A stretch of DNA of 64,000 bases, taken from an uncultured Alphaproteobacteria bacterium (GTDB lineage: Bacteria; Pseudomonadota; Alphaproteobacteria; Rhodobacterales; Rhodobacteraceae). A program made the position numbers and the translations under genes. The notes beneath the pieces are model-generated. The model was not told where the DNA came from. It was given only the letters and a program-made list of their open reading frames with translations, and ran no database searches. The stretch spans positions 1-64,000 of the forward strand of contig CACBBC010000007.1 of assembly GCA_902537415.1 (NCBI GenBank), read 5' to 3'. Shown one piece after another: positions 1 through 8,497 of the stretch. The stretch's first letter is position 1; every line of letters begins with the position of its first letter.

Positions 1-202
1 CTTTGTCAGATACTTGTAAAATTTTCAGTTCTGCCGTCTTCAAAAGTTTTTCGCAATGGGTTTTTAGTTTAATCCCTATTTCGTAGTAAGAAATTGATTC
101 CTCCAAGCTTAGATTCCCATCGTCTAGATGAGTAACCAACTCTTCTAATTTCTTCAGCCCCTCTTCAAATTTAAGGCCTTTTATCTCGTCTTCTGTAAGC
201 AT
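1..202 (-). CDS. xseB: Exodeoxyribonuclease VII small subunit (partial, C-terminus beyond window)
   Basis: XseB is the small subunit that, with XseA, forms the single-strand-specific exonuclease VII. The minus strand reads from an ATG at 202 for 67 codons without a stop and runs off the left edge. The start MLTEDEIKGLKFEEGLKKLE, followed by an LEELVTHLDDGNLSLEES segment and a Y-x-x-G-x-x-L helix, is the typical XseB helical hairpin. The family is usually 75-85 residues, so only a few C-terminal residues are missing. It is divergent from mutM, with an 81-base gap between them. Family call is confident; the end is not visible. Confidence 0.85.
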   Translation of the reverse strand, partial: MLTEDEIKGLKFEEGLKKLEELVTHLDDGNLSLEESISYYEIGIKLKTHCEKLLKTAELKILQVSDK

Positions 203-283
203 AATAAATCTAATGATATTTTTATAATGATCTATAGTATATTCTTTTAGATCAATAGCCAGTTCATTTTTATAAATAGATTT

Positions 284-1117
284 TTGCCAGAACTTCCAGA
301 AATAGAAACAGTTAAATTAGGTATAGAAAAGACAGTTTTAGGTAGTGCCATCATCTCAACTAAAATTTTTAGACGAGACTTAAGGTTTCCTATCGAAGAG
401 AACTTTGAAAAATTGATACTGAAAAAACGAGTTCTAGGGGTTGGCAGACGATCAAAATATCTTCTTTTCTTTCTAGATAAGAAAACAACGATAGTCCTAC
501 ATCTGGGGATGTCAGGAAGGATAAATTTAAGTACAGAAAGTAAAAATAAATACAAACCAAAAAAACACGACCATCTGATAATATCATTCGATAATCAATT
601 CCTGCTTATATATAATGATGCTCGAAGGTTTGGTTTTATTGAAACTATTGAAGGTGACTATACAGATTATCAAAGGTTTAAATATATAGGATTAGAACCT
701 CTTTCAAAAAAATTTGATGAACAACATCTGTGGTCCAAAATCAAAAACTCTTCAAGGTTTTTAAAAAATATTTTAATGGATCAGAAAGTTGTAGCTGGCT
801 TGGGGAATATATACGTTAGTGAGGCTTTGTGGGATTGTCGAATCAAACCGACTAGGATTGGAAAAAAAATGTCTCTAATTGAATGTGAAAGACTAGTTAC
901 ATCAATTAAGAAAGTTCTTAACAAGGCGATTAAATTTGGTGGTACTACTTTAAAAGATTTCCGACAGGTTGGTGGAGAGGTAGGATATTTTCAAAACAAA
1001 CTGCAGGTTTATGGGAAAGAGGGTCAAGCATGTTTTCGGGGTAAATGTAAGGGTACTGTTGGGAAAATTATAATTAGTGGGAGGAGTACATTCTATTGCG
1101 CAACCTGTCAGAAGTAA
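284..1117 (+). CDS. mutM: Formamidopyrimidine-DNA glycosylase (MutM/Fpg)
   Basis: A base-excision repair enzyme that removes 8-oxoguanine and formamidopyrimidines and cleaves the abasic strand. The 277 residues have the full family length. The start is TTG: it gives MPELPE, which puts the catalytic Pro2 and Glu3 exactly where the family needs them after Met removal. The conserved lysine is K58 in RRSKYL. The C-terminus ends in a zinc finger, with Cys250 and Cys255 in a C-x4-C spacing as in alphaproteobacterial homologues, then Cys272 and Cys275. It heads the plus-strand run toward rpsT and dnaA, a gene order I recall from Rhodobacterales. Confidence 0.95.
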   Translation: MPELPEIETVKLGIEKTVLGSAIISTKIFRRDLRFPIEENFEKLILKKRVLGVGRRSKYLLFFLDKKTTIVLHLGMSGRINLSTESKNKYKPKKHDHLIISFDNQFLLIYNDARRFGFIETIEGDYTDYQRFKYIGLEPLSKKFDEQHLWSKIKNSSRFLKNILMDQKVVAGLGNIYVSEALWDCRIKPTRIGKKMSLIECERLVTSIKKVLNKAIKFGGTTLKDFRQVGGEVGYFQNKLQVYGKEGQACFRGKCKGTVGKIIISGRSTFYCATCQK

Positions 1118-1188
1118 GTCATTATTTTCTTGATAAATCTTGATAAGAAAATTAAAAGTTTGTGCAGATCAATTTTTTGGAGAATCGG

Positions 1189-1965
1189 ATGGCTTACGAG
1201 ACGCTCATCATAGAGCATGAAGAACCTATTTTAATTATAAAACTAAATAGGCCAAATGCATTGAACGCTCTAAACAGTAAGTTGTTGGAGGAACTAAACA
1301 GCGCTTTAACAGATGCAGACAATAATGATTCTGTTAGAACAATTATTTTAACTGGTTCTGAAAAGGCTTTTGCTGCTGGCGCAGATATCAAAGAGATGAT
1401 ATCAAAGTCTTTTGTAGATATGTTTTACAAAAACTTTTTTTCTAATGATTTAGATAGAATTCAAGCAACTAGAAAGCCAATTATAGCTGCTGTAGCTGGA
1501 TACGCGCTAGGAGGAGGATGTGAGCTTGCAATGAGGTGCGACTTTATTTTAGCTGCAGACAATGCGAAATTTGGACAACCTGAAATAAATTTAGGCGTTA
1601 TGGCAGGGTTTGGAGGAACACAGCTGCTGTCAAAATTTGTTGGAAAATCTAAAGCAATGGAGATGCACTTAACTGGAAGAAATATGGATGCTGAAGAAGC
1701 TGAAAGGTCTGGTCTAGTCAGTAGAGTTGTTCCTGCTGAAGATCTTTTAAAGGAAGCTAAGGCTGTAGCGTATAAAATCGCAGAAAAGTCTATGTTGTCG
1801 ACTATGGGAATTAAGGAGTCAATAAATCGTTCATTCGAAATTGGAATGTCAGAGGGTTTATTGTTTGAAAGGCGAATATTCAATGCTCTTTTCTCAACTG
1901 AAGATAAAAAAGAAGGTATGTCCGCTTTTATAGAAAAAAGAACTCCCAAGTTCGAAGACAAATAG
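1189..1965 (+). CDS. Enoyl-CoA hydratase (crotonase family)
   Basis: Hydrates trans-2-enoyl-CoA to 3-hydroxyacyl-CoA in fatty-acid or short-chain acyl-CoA breakdown. The 258-residue crotonase fold shows the oxyanion-hole motif AFAAGADIKEM (about 60-70), then GYALGGGCELAM with Glu112 and QPEINLG with Glu132. These match the two catalytic glutamates of true hydratases. I chose the ATG at 1189 over an in-frame ATG at 1162 because GGAG lies six bases upstream and the protein then starts MAYETL like its homologues. It lies between mutM and rpsT. The exact acyl chain cannot be read from sequence. Confidence 0.93.
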   Translation: MAYETLIIEHEEPILIIKLNRPNALNALNSKLLEELNSALTDADNNDSVRTIILTGSEKAFAAGADIKEMISKSFVDMFYKNFFSNDLDRIQATRKPIIAAVAGYALGGGCELAMRCDFILAADNAKFGQPEINLGVMAGFGGTQLLSKFVGKSKAMEMHLTGRNMDAEEAERSGLVSRVVPAEDLLKEAKAVAYKIAEKSMLSTMGIKESINRSFEIGMSEGLLFERRIFNALFSTEDKKEGMSAFIEKRTPKFEDK

Positions 1966-1976
1966 CAGTTCGCTTA

Positions 1977-2005
1977 TTGACATTTATAACCGCATTGTGT
2001 AATTG
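1977..2005 (+). promoter_or_regulatory. Probable sigma-70 promoter of rpsT
   Basis: A perfect -35 TTGACA (1977-1982) is followed after 17 bases by TAATTG (2000-2005). The predicted start near 2012 gives a leader of only about 17 bases carrying AAGGAG. It lies just after the enoyl-CoA hydratase stop, so rpsT can be transcribed on its own. Sequence match only. Confidence 0.5.
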
Positions 2006-2028
2006 ATTGCGTAAGGAGTACGATAAAG

Positions 2029-2301
2029 ATGCCAAATAAAGCTTCAGCAAAAAAAAGATTAAGACAAACGGTTAAAAAAACCACGGAAAATAAGAATAGA
2101 AAAACTAGGATAAAAACGTTTGTTAAGAAAGTTGAGCAAGCTATAGTAACGGGTGATCAAGCCACTGCTAATGAAGTTCTTAAGACAGCGCAGTCGGAAA
2201 TCATGAGAGGCGTTACAAAAGGTGTTTTTCATAAGAATTCAGCGAGCAGAAAAATATCGAGATTAAATTCAAGAGTAAAAGGTTTAAAAGAAGCGAGCTA
2301 G
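2029..2301 (+). CDS. rpsT: 30S ribosomal protein S20
   Basis: A primary binding protein of 16S rRNA in the 30S body. It is 90 residues, very rich in lysine and arginine, starts MPNKASAKKRLRQ and ends in the HKNSASRKISRLNSRVK helix typical of S20. AAGGAG at 2012-2017 precedes the ATG. Its own promoter is likely just upstream. rpsT directly before the dnaA region is normal for Rhodobacterales. Confidence 0.97.
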   Translation: MPNKASAKKRLRQTVKKTTENKNRKTRIKTFVKKVEQAIVTGDQATANEVLKTAQSEIMRGVTKGVFHKNSASRKISRLNSRVKGLKEAS

Positions 2302-2408
2302 CGCAAGCATGGTTTCTAATTTGTTGCTATAAACTTATGGCAAGGTTACTGTATCAATAAGACACCGTTTTTTAAAGTGGATTTACAAAAACGATCCTTT
2401 AAACAGGT

Positions 2409-2846
2409 TTGAATTTGGTTGAAAATATAAACTCAAAAGAAGCTTTTGACCTTCTAAAAGAAGATAGAAACGCTGTGTTGATAGATGTAAGAACCAACAA
2501 AGAGCATTTGGAAGTTGGAATACCTGACTTAAGAGAGATCGGTAAAGATACCTTTAAAATAGAATGGAGAAACTCGATCTTACCGGGGTCACGCAAGCGC
2601 TTTTTAAATGATTTTAACAATAATTTAAGCCATCATGACCAAGGAAAGTATCTTTTTATATGTAGATCTGGAATTAGATCAAATTTCGCTGCATTAACTG
2701 TGGAAGAATCGTTTAAATCCGGTAATTATAATGGTATGTGTTTTAACATTGAGGATGGATTCGAGGGATTTGAACAGCCTTCAGTCTATCCACATAACCC
2801 AACCGGATGGAAGAACTTGGGCTTGCCCTGGAGTAGAGTTGATTAA
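2409..2846 (+). CDS. Rhodanese-like domain protein overlapping dnaA
   Basis: A single rhodanese domain of 145 residues, the family of sulfurtransferases that carry sulfur on an active-site cysteine. The N-terminal part has LIDVRTNKEHLEVG (about 24-37), and the catalytic loop CRSGIRS places the cysteine at 85. The C-terminus (DGFEGFE, then GWKNLGLPWSR) matches an alphaproteobacterial subgroup. The start is TTG at 2409 with a weak CAGG upstream. The stop codon shares one base with the dnaA ATG, so the two are probably translationally coupled. A rhodanese gene in this position is not something I recall as standard. The substrate is unknown. Confidence 0.85.
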   Translation: MNLVENINSKEAFDLLKEDRNAVLIDVRTNKEHLEVGIPDLREIGKDTFKIEWRNSILPGSRKRFLNDFNNNLSHHDQGKYLFICRSGIRSNFAALTVEESFKSGNYNGMCFNIEDGFEGFEQPSVYPHNPTGWKNLGLPWSRVD

Positions 2847-4211
2847 TGAACAAAGATGAGTGGTCAAAGGTTAAAGAGTTTGTAAAGAGCAATATAGGTG
2901 AAAGTGCTCACGCTAACTGGATACAACCCATTGAGCTAAAGGAGATTAACGGTTCTGTTGCAAAGTTTAAAGTGCCAACAAGATTCATTGGTACTTGGGT
3001 TCATAGGAACTACGGAGATCACATTATCCAAGGATTTAAGAATCAAAAACTAAGGATCGATAGACTTGAGTTTATTGCATCGTCAGATAAAACAGCAGGA
3101 AAAAAAAATGTTTCAGAGAAAAGAGCACTGAAAAGAACTGACCAAAAATCTCAAGAATCTCAGCTTGATCTACCCAGTTCACCACTTGATGCCAGGTTTA
3201 CCTTCGATAAATTTGTGGTCGGAAAACCAAATGAGTTGGCACATGCAGCTGCAAAAAAGAGTTTCAGATGGGGGAAAGGTAACTTTCAATCCTTTATTTT
3301 TGTATGGAGGTGTTGGTCTAGGAAAAACGCATCTAATGCACGCCATTGCTTGGTCTACCAAAGAAAAAAATAAAAGAGCGCGAATACTATACCTCTCAGC
3401 CGAACAGTTTATGTATAGATTCGTTCAAGCTTTAAGATTTAAGGACATGCATGCGTTCAAGAAGCTATTTAGGTCAGTGGATGTTTTGATGGTAGATGAT
3501 GTTCAGTTCATAGCGGGGAAAGACTCAACACAAGACGAATTTTTTCATACCTTTAATGCCCTTATAGAGCAAGGAAAACAAATAGTCATATCGGCTGATA
3601 GAGCTCCCGGTGAAATTGATGGTTTGGAAGAAAGAATTAAATCTAGACTTGCTTGGGGTCTTGTTGTCGACGTGCACCCTACAGACTATGAATTACGCCT
3701 AGGAATTTTGCAGGCTAAAGCTGAAATACAAATGGAACTGAATAGAGACGTTAAGATTGATGAAGGTATATTAGAGTATTTAGCTCATAAAATTTCTTCA
3801 AATGTTAGGGTGCTAGAGGGAGCTCTGACAAGGTTATTCGCTTTTGCATCTTTGGTGGGAAAAGAAATAAACATTGATTTAGTTCAGGAATGTCTATCAG
3901 ACATACTTAGAACTTCAGAGAGAAAAGTTACTATTGAAGAGATAATAAGAAAAGTTGCTGAACACTACAACCTTAGAATGACAGACTTGATATCTGCAAG
4001 AAGAGCAAGGGTGGTAGCTAGACCCAGACAGATAGCTATGTTTTTATCTAAAAGTCTCACTTCAAAATCTCTTCCAGAAATTGGAAGAAAATTCGGTGGA
4101 AGAGACCACACCACTGTGATTCACGCGGTCAAGAAAATCGAAGAATTAAAACTAGTTGATGTACAGGTGGCAGACGAGGTGGAAATCTTACGCAGAACAC
4201 TTGAGGCATAA
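2846..4211 (+). CDS. dnaA: Chromosomal replication initiator DnaA, interrupted by a one-base frameshift
   Basis: DnaA binds oriC and melts it to start replication. Domain I ([14 protein letters not shown], tryptophan-rich) and the linker are in one frame to about base 3259. The AAA+ core ([13 protein letters not shown] Walker A near 3300, VLMVDDVQF Walker B) and the C-terminal box-binding domain ([14 protein letters not shown]) are in the +1 frame to 4211. The switch is at the A6 run 3253-3258. With one A removed the protein reads [14 protein letters not shown] without a break and has 454 residues, a normal DnaA length. As written, the upstream frame gives 175 residues with a wrong tail and the main frame lacks its start. 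dnaA is essential, so a homopolymer sequencing or assembly error is the likeliest cause. Confidence 0.93.
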
Positions 4212-4284
4212 AAAGCTTTTTCGCTATTATTTTATTTTAAAAAAGGATATTATTCACCCTATACATTTATTGGTATGAAGCGAA

Positions 4285-5403
4285 ATGAAGATTAGTGTAG
4301 AAAGAAGTGATTTGCTTAGGTCAATGAGCCGAGCGCAAGCTATCGTTGAAAGAAGAACTACTATTCCCATTTTATCGAATGTTTTAATTGAAGCCAGAGA
4401 AGACCGTCTGACCCTAAGGGCTACCGATTTAGATATAGAATTATTGGACTCCATAAATGCTGTGGTGGAAAAAGAAGGAGCTGTAACTGTTGGTGCGCAT
4501 ACTTTCTATGAGATTCTTAGAAAACTTCCAGATGGTTCCAGGGTTTTAATTGACCTTGATCCTTTGAATCAGAAAATAAATGTCAAAGCAGGACGTTCTA
4601 CTTTTTCATTAACAACAATTTCTGTTGACGACTTTCCATTGATGGCTTCGTCGGAATATGACATTTCATTCTCTATAAAGGTTGAAGAGCTAAAGAGGCT
4701 ATTCGAAAAAGTAAAGTTTGCTATGTCGATGGAAGAAACAAGGTTTTATCTTAATGGTGTTTTTTTCCATGAGTTCATTGATCAAGAAACGAAGCTTATA
4801 CGTACTGTTGCCACTGATGGTCATAGACTAGCAAAAATAGACTCACCATTACCAGACAATGCTAGTGGAATGCCAGGATTGATTGTGCCACGAAAGACAG
4901 TTTCTGAATTGAGAATGATATATGAAACAACGGAAGAAACAGTAAACATTTCTGTATCAGAAACTAAAATACGGTTCTCAAACTCGACCTTATCCTTAAC
5001 ATCTAAGGTAGTGGATGGATCATTTCCTGATTACGATCGAGTTATACCAAAAAATAACATTAAAAAATTAGTTATTGATGCCTCAGAATTTGCTAAGTCA
5101 GTAGATAGAGTAGCAACTATTTCTTCAGAGCGTGCTCGGGCAGTTAAACTGAGTCTTAGTAAAGAAAAGCTTATATTATCTGTAAATGCTCCAGAGACAG
5201 GATTAGCAATTGAGGAAATTCCTGTAGCTTATGAGGGAGAAGAAATTGAAATTGGATTTAATGCTAAATATCTTCAAGAAATCTCCAATCAGGTTGAAAG
5301 TGGCGAAGCAATTTTCTTATTCAATGACGTTGGGGATCCTGCACTTATGAAGGATAATAATGACGACACTGCGGTTTATGTTGTTATGCCCATGCGTGTG
5401 TAA
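4285..5403 (+). CDS. dnaN: DNA polymerase III beta sliding clamp
   Basis: The ring-shaped processivity clamp that tethers DNA polymerase III and repair proteins to DNA. It has 372 residues, the usual length, built of three repeated clamp domains. It starts MKISVERSDLLRSMSRAQAI with the typical ERRTTIPILSNVLI segment at about 22-35 and ends DTAVYVVMPMRV, the classic beta-clamp C-terminus that forms the partner-binding pocket. It lies 73 bases after dnaA and 15 before recF, the conserved replication cluster order. Confidence 0.98.
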   Translation: MKISVERSDLLRSMSRAQAIVERRTTIPILSNVLIEAREDRLTLRATDLDIELLDSINAVVEKEGAVTVGAHTFYEILRKLPDGSRVLIDLDPLNQKINVKAGRSTFSLTTISVDDFPLMASSEYDISFSIKVEELKRLFEKVKFAMSMEETRFYLNGVFFHEFIDQETKLIRTVATDGHRLAKIDSPLPDNASGMPGLIVPRKTVSELRMIYETTEETVNISVSETKIRFSNSTLSLTSKVVDGSFPDYDRVIPKNNIKKLVIDASEFAKSVDRVATISSERARAVKLSLSKEKLILSVNAPETGLAIEEIPVAYEGEEIEIGFNAKYLQEISNQVESGEAIFLFNDVGDPALMKDNNDDTAVYVVMPMRV

Positions 5404-5418
5404 ACAATTTATATTAAA

Positions 5419-6498
5419 ATGAGTTCTGCCGGAATAGAAAAACTCAAAATCAGTAATTTCAGATCGTATAAAATTTTACAACTCTCCTTTGATTCAAACC
5501 CTACTGTTATTTATGGAAAAAACGGAGCTGGAAAAACAAACCTTTTGGAAGCTATATCACTCTTATACCCGGGCAAGGGGATAAGAAGGTCTAGCTTTCA
5601 TGATATGATAAATCTATCTAATAAAAATTCCTGGAAAGTTGAGGCTGTAGTTCACCGAAACAATAATATTTTTGAAATCGAGACTTCTAGTGACGGAAAT
5701 GGAAGAGCTGTAAGAATAGATGGAAAAAAAGTACCACAGAATAATCTTAGTTCGAGTTTAAAAATTTTATGGTTTTTACCACCAATGGATAGGATCTGGA
5801 TGGAAACCTCTAAGGACAGAAGAAAATTCTTAGATAGAATGGTATTTAGTCTTGATATTAACCACGCAAAAAGATGTACTCAATATGAAAAACTTCTTAG
5901 AGACAGGAATAGGTTATTAAAAGATCATGTAGAAGACAGCTCTTGGTATCTTGCTATCGAAAAGAAAATGGCCACACTTGGGTTTGAAATACATAATTGT
6001 AGACGGGATTTCATCAGAAAGCTTAATAAAGTTTTAATCGAAAAGAATAATTATTTTCCGCTGATTAAGCTTAATATGAAAGATGACATTATTGAAAGCG
6101 AACAAGTATTCTTGAAAAATTTAATTGAACGAAGAAGACAGGACCTATTATCTGGCAGAACAAATTTTGGCCCTCATACAGATGATCTACAAGGCTTTTA
6201 CTTAGAGAAGGAAATAGATACAAAATACTCTTCTACAGGTGAGCAAAAACTTTCGATCATTTCCATTATTCTATCCAATGCGAAATTGATTAAAGAACAG
6301 CACAAAGTCTCTCCCATTATGCTTTTGGATGAGATAACAGCTCATTTAGATGAAGTACGCAAAGAAAACTTATTTTCAGAACTGTTATCTTTAGAAAGCC
6401 AGTTTTTTATTTCAGGAACGGAGATGGGTATATTTAATTCCTTAAGCAAAAAAGCGAGATTTTTGGAATTGGAAGAAAGGAAAAAATTTGTCGCCTAG
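5419..6498 (+). CDS. recF: DNA replication and repair protein RecF
   Basis: A SMC-like ATPase that helps load RecA at single-strand gaps. The 359 residues carry Walker A YGKNGAGKTNLLEA (about 33-46), an ABC-type signature SSTGEQKLSI and Walker B IMLLDEITAHLDE. It starts 15 bases after dnaN, so the two are likely co-transcribed. The last four bases overlap the end of a minus-strand FMN dehydrogenase gene. gyrB, the usual next gene in this cluster, is absent here. Confidence 0.96.
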   Translation: MSSAGIEKLKISNFRSYKILQLSFDSNPTVIYGKNGAGKTNLLEAISLLYPGKGIRRSSFHDMINLSNKNSWKVEAVVHRNNNIFEIETSSDGNGRAVRIDGKKVPQNNLSSSLKILWFLPPMDRIWMETSKDRRKFLDRMVFSLDINHAKRCTQYEKLLRDRNRLLKDHVEDSSWYLAIEKKMATLGFEIHNCRRDFIRKLNKVLIEKNNYFPLIKLNMKDDIIESEQVFLKNLIERRRQDLLSGRTNFGPHTDDLQGFYLEKEIDTKYSSTGEQKLSIISIILSNAKLIKEQHKVSPIMLLDEITAHLDEVRKENLFSELLSLESQFFISGTEMGIFNSLSKKARFLELEERKKFVA

Positions 6499-7646
6499 TT
6501 TTTCTCAAAGAAAGGACAATCTTTAATGATATCTCTACCAACGTCTTTTATGTCTCGTCTTCCGCACAGTGCCATTGTCATATCAAGTTCCTTATTGAGA
6601 ATTTCCAAAGATTTTGTAACTCCTTCTTTTCCTCCGGCTGATAGTCCGTAAACAAAGGACCTACCAATCATTACACCTTCAGCTCCCATTGCAATAGCCT
6701 TGAGGATATCCTGTCCAGATGAAATCCCACCATCCATTAAAACCTCCATATTAGATACTGCTTTCTTTATTTCAGGAAGCGTGGAAATTGAGCTATTTAC
6801 CCCATCTAATTGCCGGCCGCCATGATTAGAAACCACTAAAGCGTCTGCACCACACTTCTGTGCCATTTTAGCGTCATCTGGGTCCATTATACCCTTAATA
6901 ATTAGTTTGCCTCCCCACCAGTCTTTAATTCTTTTTACGTCGTCCCAATTAAGTCTTGTATCGAATTGATCCTGTACCCATTTGGTTAAAGAGTTTAGAT
7001 TAGTGATATCTTTTACATGACCCATAACATTTCCAAACGTCCTGTTTTTTGTTCTAGCCATTTGATAGCACCAGCTAGGTTTCGACAATAAGTCGAAAAG
7101 GTTAGACAATTTTATCTTCAATGGTATTGATAAACCGTTTCTTATGTCAGCGTGCCTTTGACCTAGTATTTGTAAGTCTAAAGTAAGTACTAGTGCAGAG
7201 CATTGCGCTGCTTTTGCTCTTTCAACTAATCGCTTAGCAAAATCATGGTCTCTCATAACATAGAGTTGAAACCAGAAAGGCTTTGATGTATTCCTTGCAA
7301 CCTCTTCTATCGAACATATTGACATCGTAGAGAGAGTGAAAGGAACGCCAAAGCCTTCAGCAGCCTGAGCCGCCAATATCTCACCATCGGCTCTTTGCAT
7401 ACCAAGTGAACCGACGGGCGCAAGAGCAACTGGCATTTTATATTCAACGCCTAATAAACTCTTTTTAGTGGTTCTATTAGATATATCGACCGCAACTCTT
7501 TGTCTAAAGGAAATTTTTTGAAAATCATTCCTATTATTTTTTAAAGTGGTTTCAGTCCAAGATCCAGATCTTACGTAGTCATGGAACGCTTTGGGTACTT
7601 TTTTCTTTGCTTTGTATTTTAAATCGTCAATAGTTAGATATTCCAT
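6495..7646 (-). CDS. FMN-dependent alpha-hydroxy-acid dehydrogenase/oxidase (LldD/GOX family), paralogue 1
   Basis: Oxidises a 2-hydroxy acid such as lactate, glycolate or mandelate to the keto acid, passing electrons to quinone or oxygen. The 383-residue TIM barrel has the family catalytic set: Tyr24, Tyr129 in WFQLYV, Lys251 in LIIKGI, His275 and Arg278 in SNHGGRQLDG, then DGGISSGQDILKA for the FMN phosphate. The N-terminal DYVRSGSWTE differs from the common DYIDGGA form, marking a subtype of unknown substrate. It is the last gene of the seven-gene minus-strand cluster, 12 bases after the CoA-binding gene. Confidence 0.88.
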   Translation of the reverse strand: MEYLTIDDLKYKAKKKVPKAFHDYVRSGSWTETTLKNNRNDFQKISFRQRVAVDISNRTTKKSLLGVEYKMPVALAPVGSLGMQRADGEILAAQAAEGFGVPFTLSTMSICSIEEVARNTSKPFWFQLYVMRDHDFAKRLVERAKAAQCSALVLTLDLQILGQRHADIRNGLSIPLKIKLSNLFDLLSKPSWCYQMARTKNRTFGNVMGHVKDITNLNSLTKWVQDQFDTRLNWDDVKRIKDWWGGKLIIKGIMDPDDAKMAQKCGADALVVSNHGGRQLDGVNSSISTLPEIKKAVSNMEVLMDGGISSGQDILKAIAMGAEGVMIGRSFVYGLSAGGKEGVTKSLEILNKELDMTMALCGRRDIKDVGRDIIKDCPFFEKN

Positions 7647-7658
7647 GCGGTACTCTTT

Positions 7659-8123
7659 CTAAATTTTAAGGTCTAATCTGGGCTTCCAAAAAGGACGAAA
7701 TAATTCAATCTTAGGACATCTGTTCATGACAACTTTTAATCCTGCATTTTTTGCTATCTCTGCAGCTTCGTCATCATACACTCCTATTTGACCCCAAAGT
7801 ACTTTTGCTTTTATTTCAATTGCTTCTTTTGCTACCGATAAAAGCTCTTCTTTCCTTCGAAATACCTGTACCATATCAACAGGTTTGTCTATTTGCTTTA
7901 GACTGTGAAAGACCTTAAGACCTCTAATCTCTTTAATACTGGGGTTCGGGTTAACAGGCAACATTTGATATCCAGTTTCATGCAGTACCCTTAGAACACC
8001 ATAGCTAAATTTTGTCTTATCCCCACTAGCCCCAACCATGGCAATTGTTTTTACAGATTTTAGAATGTCTTCGATATAACCTTTGGGATAATTGTATATG
8101 TGGTCTACATCAGCTTCGGGCAT
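7659..8123 (-). CDS. CoA-binding domain protein (YccU-like)
   Basis: A small stand-alone Rossmann-fold CoA-binding protein of 154 residues. The nucleotide-binding part is TIAMVGASGDKTKFSYGV (about 27-44), followed by YQMLPVNPNP and the KVLWGQIGVYDDEAA and VMNRCPKIE segments shared with YccU homologues. The family's precise function is not established. The start ATG shares one base with the ferredoxin stop, so translation is coupled. Its place in the operon suggests a CoA- or acyl-CoA-linked step or regulation, which is inference. Confidence 0.85.
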   Translation of the reverse strand: MPEADVDHIYNYPKGYIEDILKSVKTIAMVGASGDKTKFSYGVLRVLHETGYQMLPVNPNPSIKEIRGLKVFHSLKQIDKPVDMVQVFRRKEELLSVAKEAIEIKAKVLWGQIGVYDDEAAEIAKNAGLKVVMNRCPKIELFRPFWKPRLDLKI

Positions 8124-8497
8124 TACTTCTCTCTTTCTTTTTTTGCAATGTCATCCTTTAGTTCATGAGGCTCCAAAGGATCTAAAAATGGATTTCTGTA
8201 AAGCTTGTCATGACTCTCAACACCAATTTCAAGAATAATATTCGACTTAGGTCTTGCTACGCAAAGTATAATGTATCCATCATTTATCTGTCTATTATTA
8301 AGTGCCACCTGCCTTCTTTGATCTACTTCTCCATCAATAAGTTTTGCAGCACACGTTATACATCCTCCATACTTACAACCATACGGTAAATCAACGCCTT
8401 GTTGCCTCAAGCTATCAAGCAATGGACGCTGATCTCCAACTTTATAGGATTTACCACGTCTATTTGATATTTCGACCTGAAATGTTTTCACAGCCAT
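8123..8497 (-). CDS. 2Fe-2S ferredoxin, plant/oxygenase type
   Basis: An electron carrier of 124 residues. The cluster-binding motif is C-x4-C-x2-C-x29-C, seen as Cys41, Cys46 and Cys49 in YGCKYGGCITCAAKL and Cys79 in ILCVARP. This is the pattern of ferredoxin domains that serve oxygenases and reductases. Its start overlaps the end of the SBP56 gene by ten bases and its stop overlaps the CoA-binding gene by one, so it is tightly embedded in the operon. No dedicated ferredoxin reductase is nearby. Its electron partner is not evident; the neighbouring oxidase is one candidate. Confidence 0.9.
   Translation of the reverse strand: MAVKTFQVEISNRRGKSYKVGDQRPLLDSLRQQGVDLPYGCKYGGCITCAAKLIDGEVDQRRQVALNNRQINDGYIILCVARPKSNIILEIGVESHDKLYRNPFLDPLEPHELKDDIAKKEREK

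Noticed and set aside
1124-1152. Inverted repeat ATTTTCTT/AAGAAAAT after mutM
   Set aside because: All-AT 8-bp stem with a long loop and no T-run; weak and likely random in AT-rich sequence.
1461-1961. Long open frame on the minus strand inside enoyl-CoA hydratase
   Set aside because: Antisense shadow of a well-supported gene; no family resemblance and no ribosome site. The same holds for 33326-33919 and 34640-34948.
2302-2408. Possible oriC beside dnaA
   Set aside because: The 107 bases between rpsT and the rhodanese gene contain no good DnaA boxes or AT-rich repeats arranged as an origin.
3253-3259. A AAA AAG heptamer in dnaA, identical to the dnaX -1 frameshift site
   Set aside because: A -1 slip here leads to a stop within eight codons (TAA in that frame) and does not reach the DnaA reading frame; a +1 shift or loss of one base is needed, so it is not a programmed dnaX-like site.
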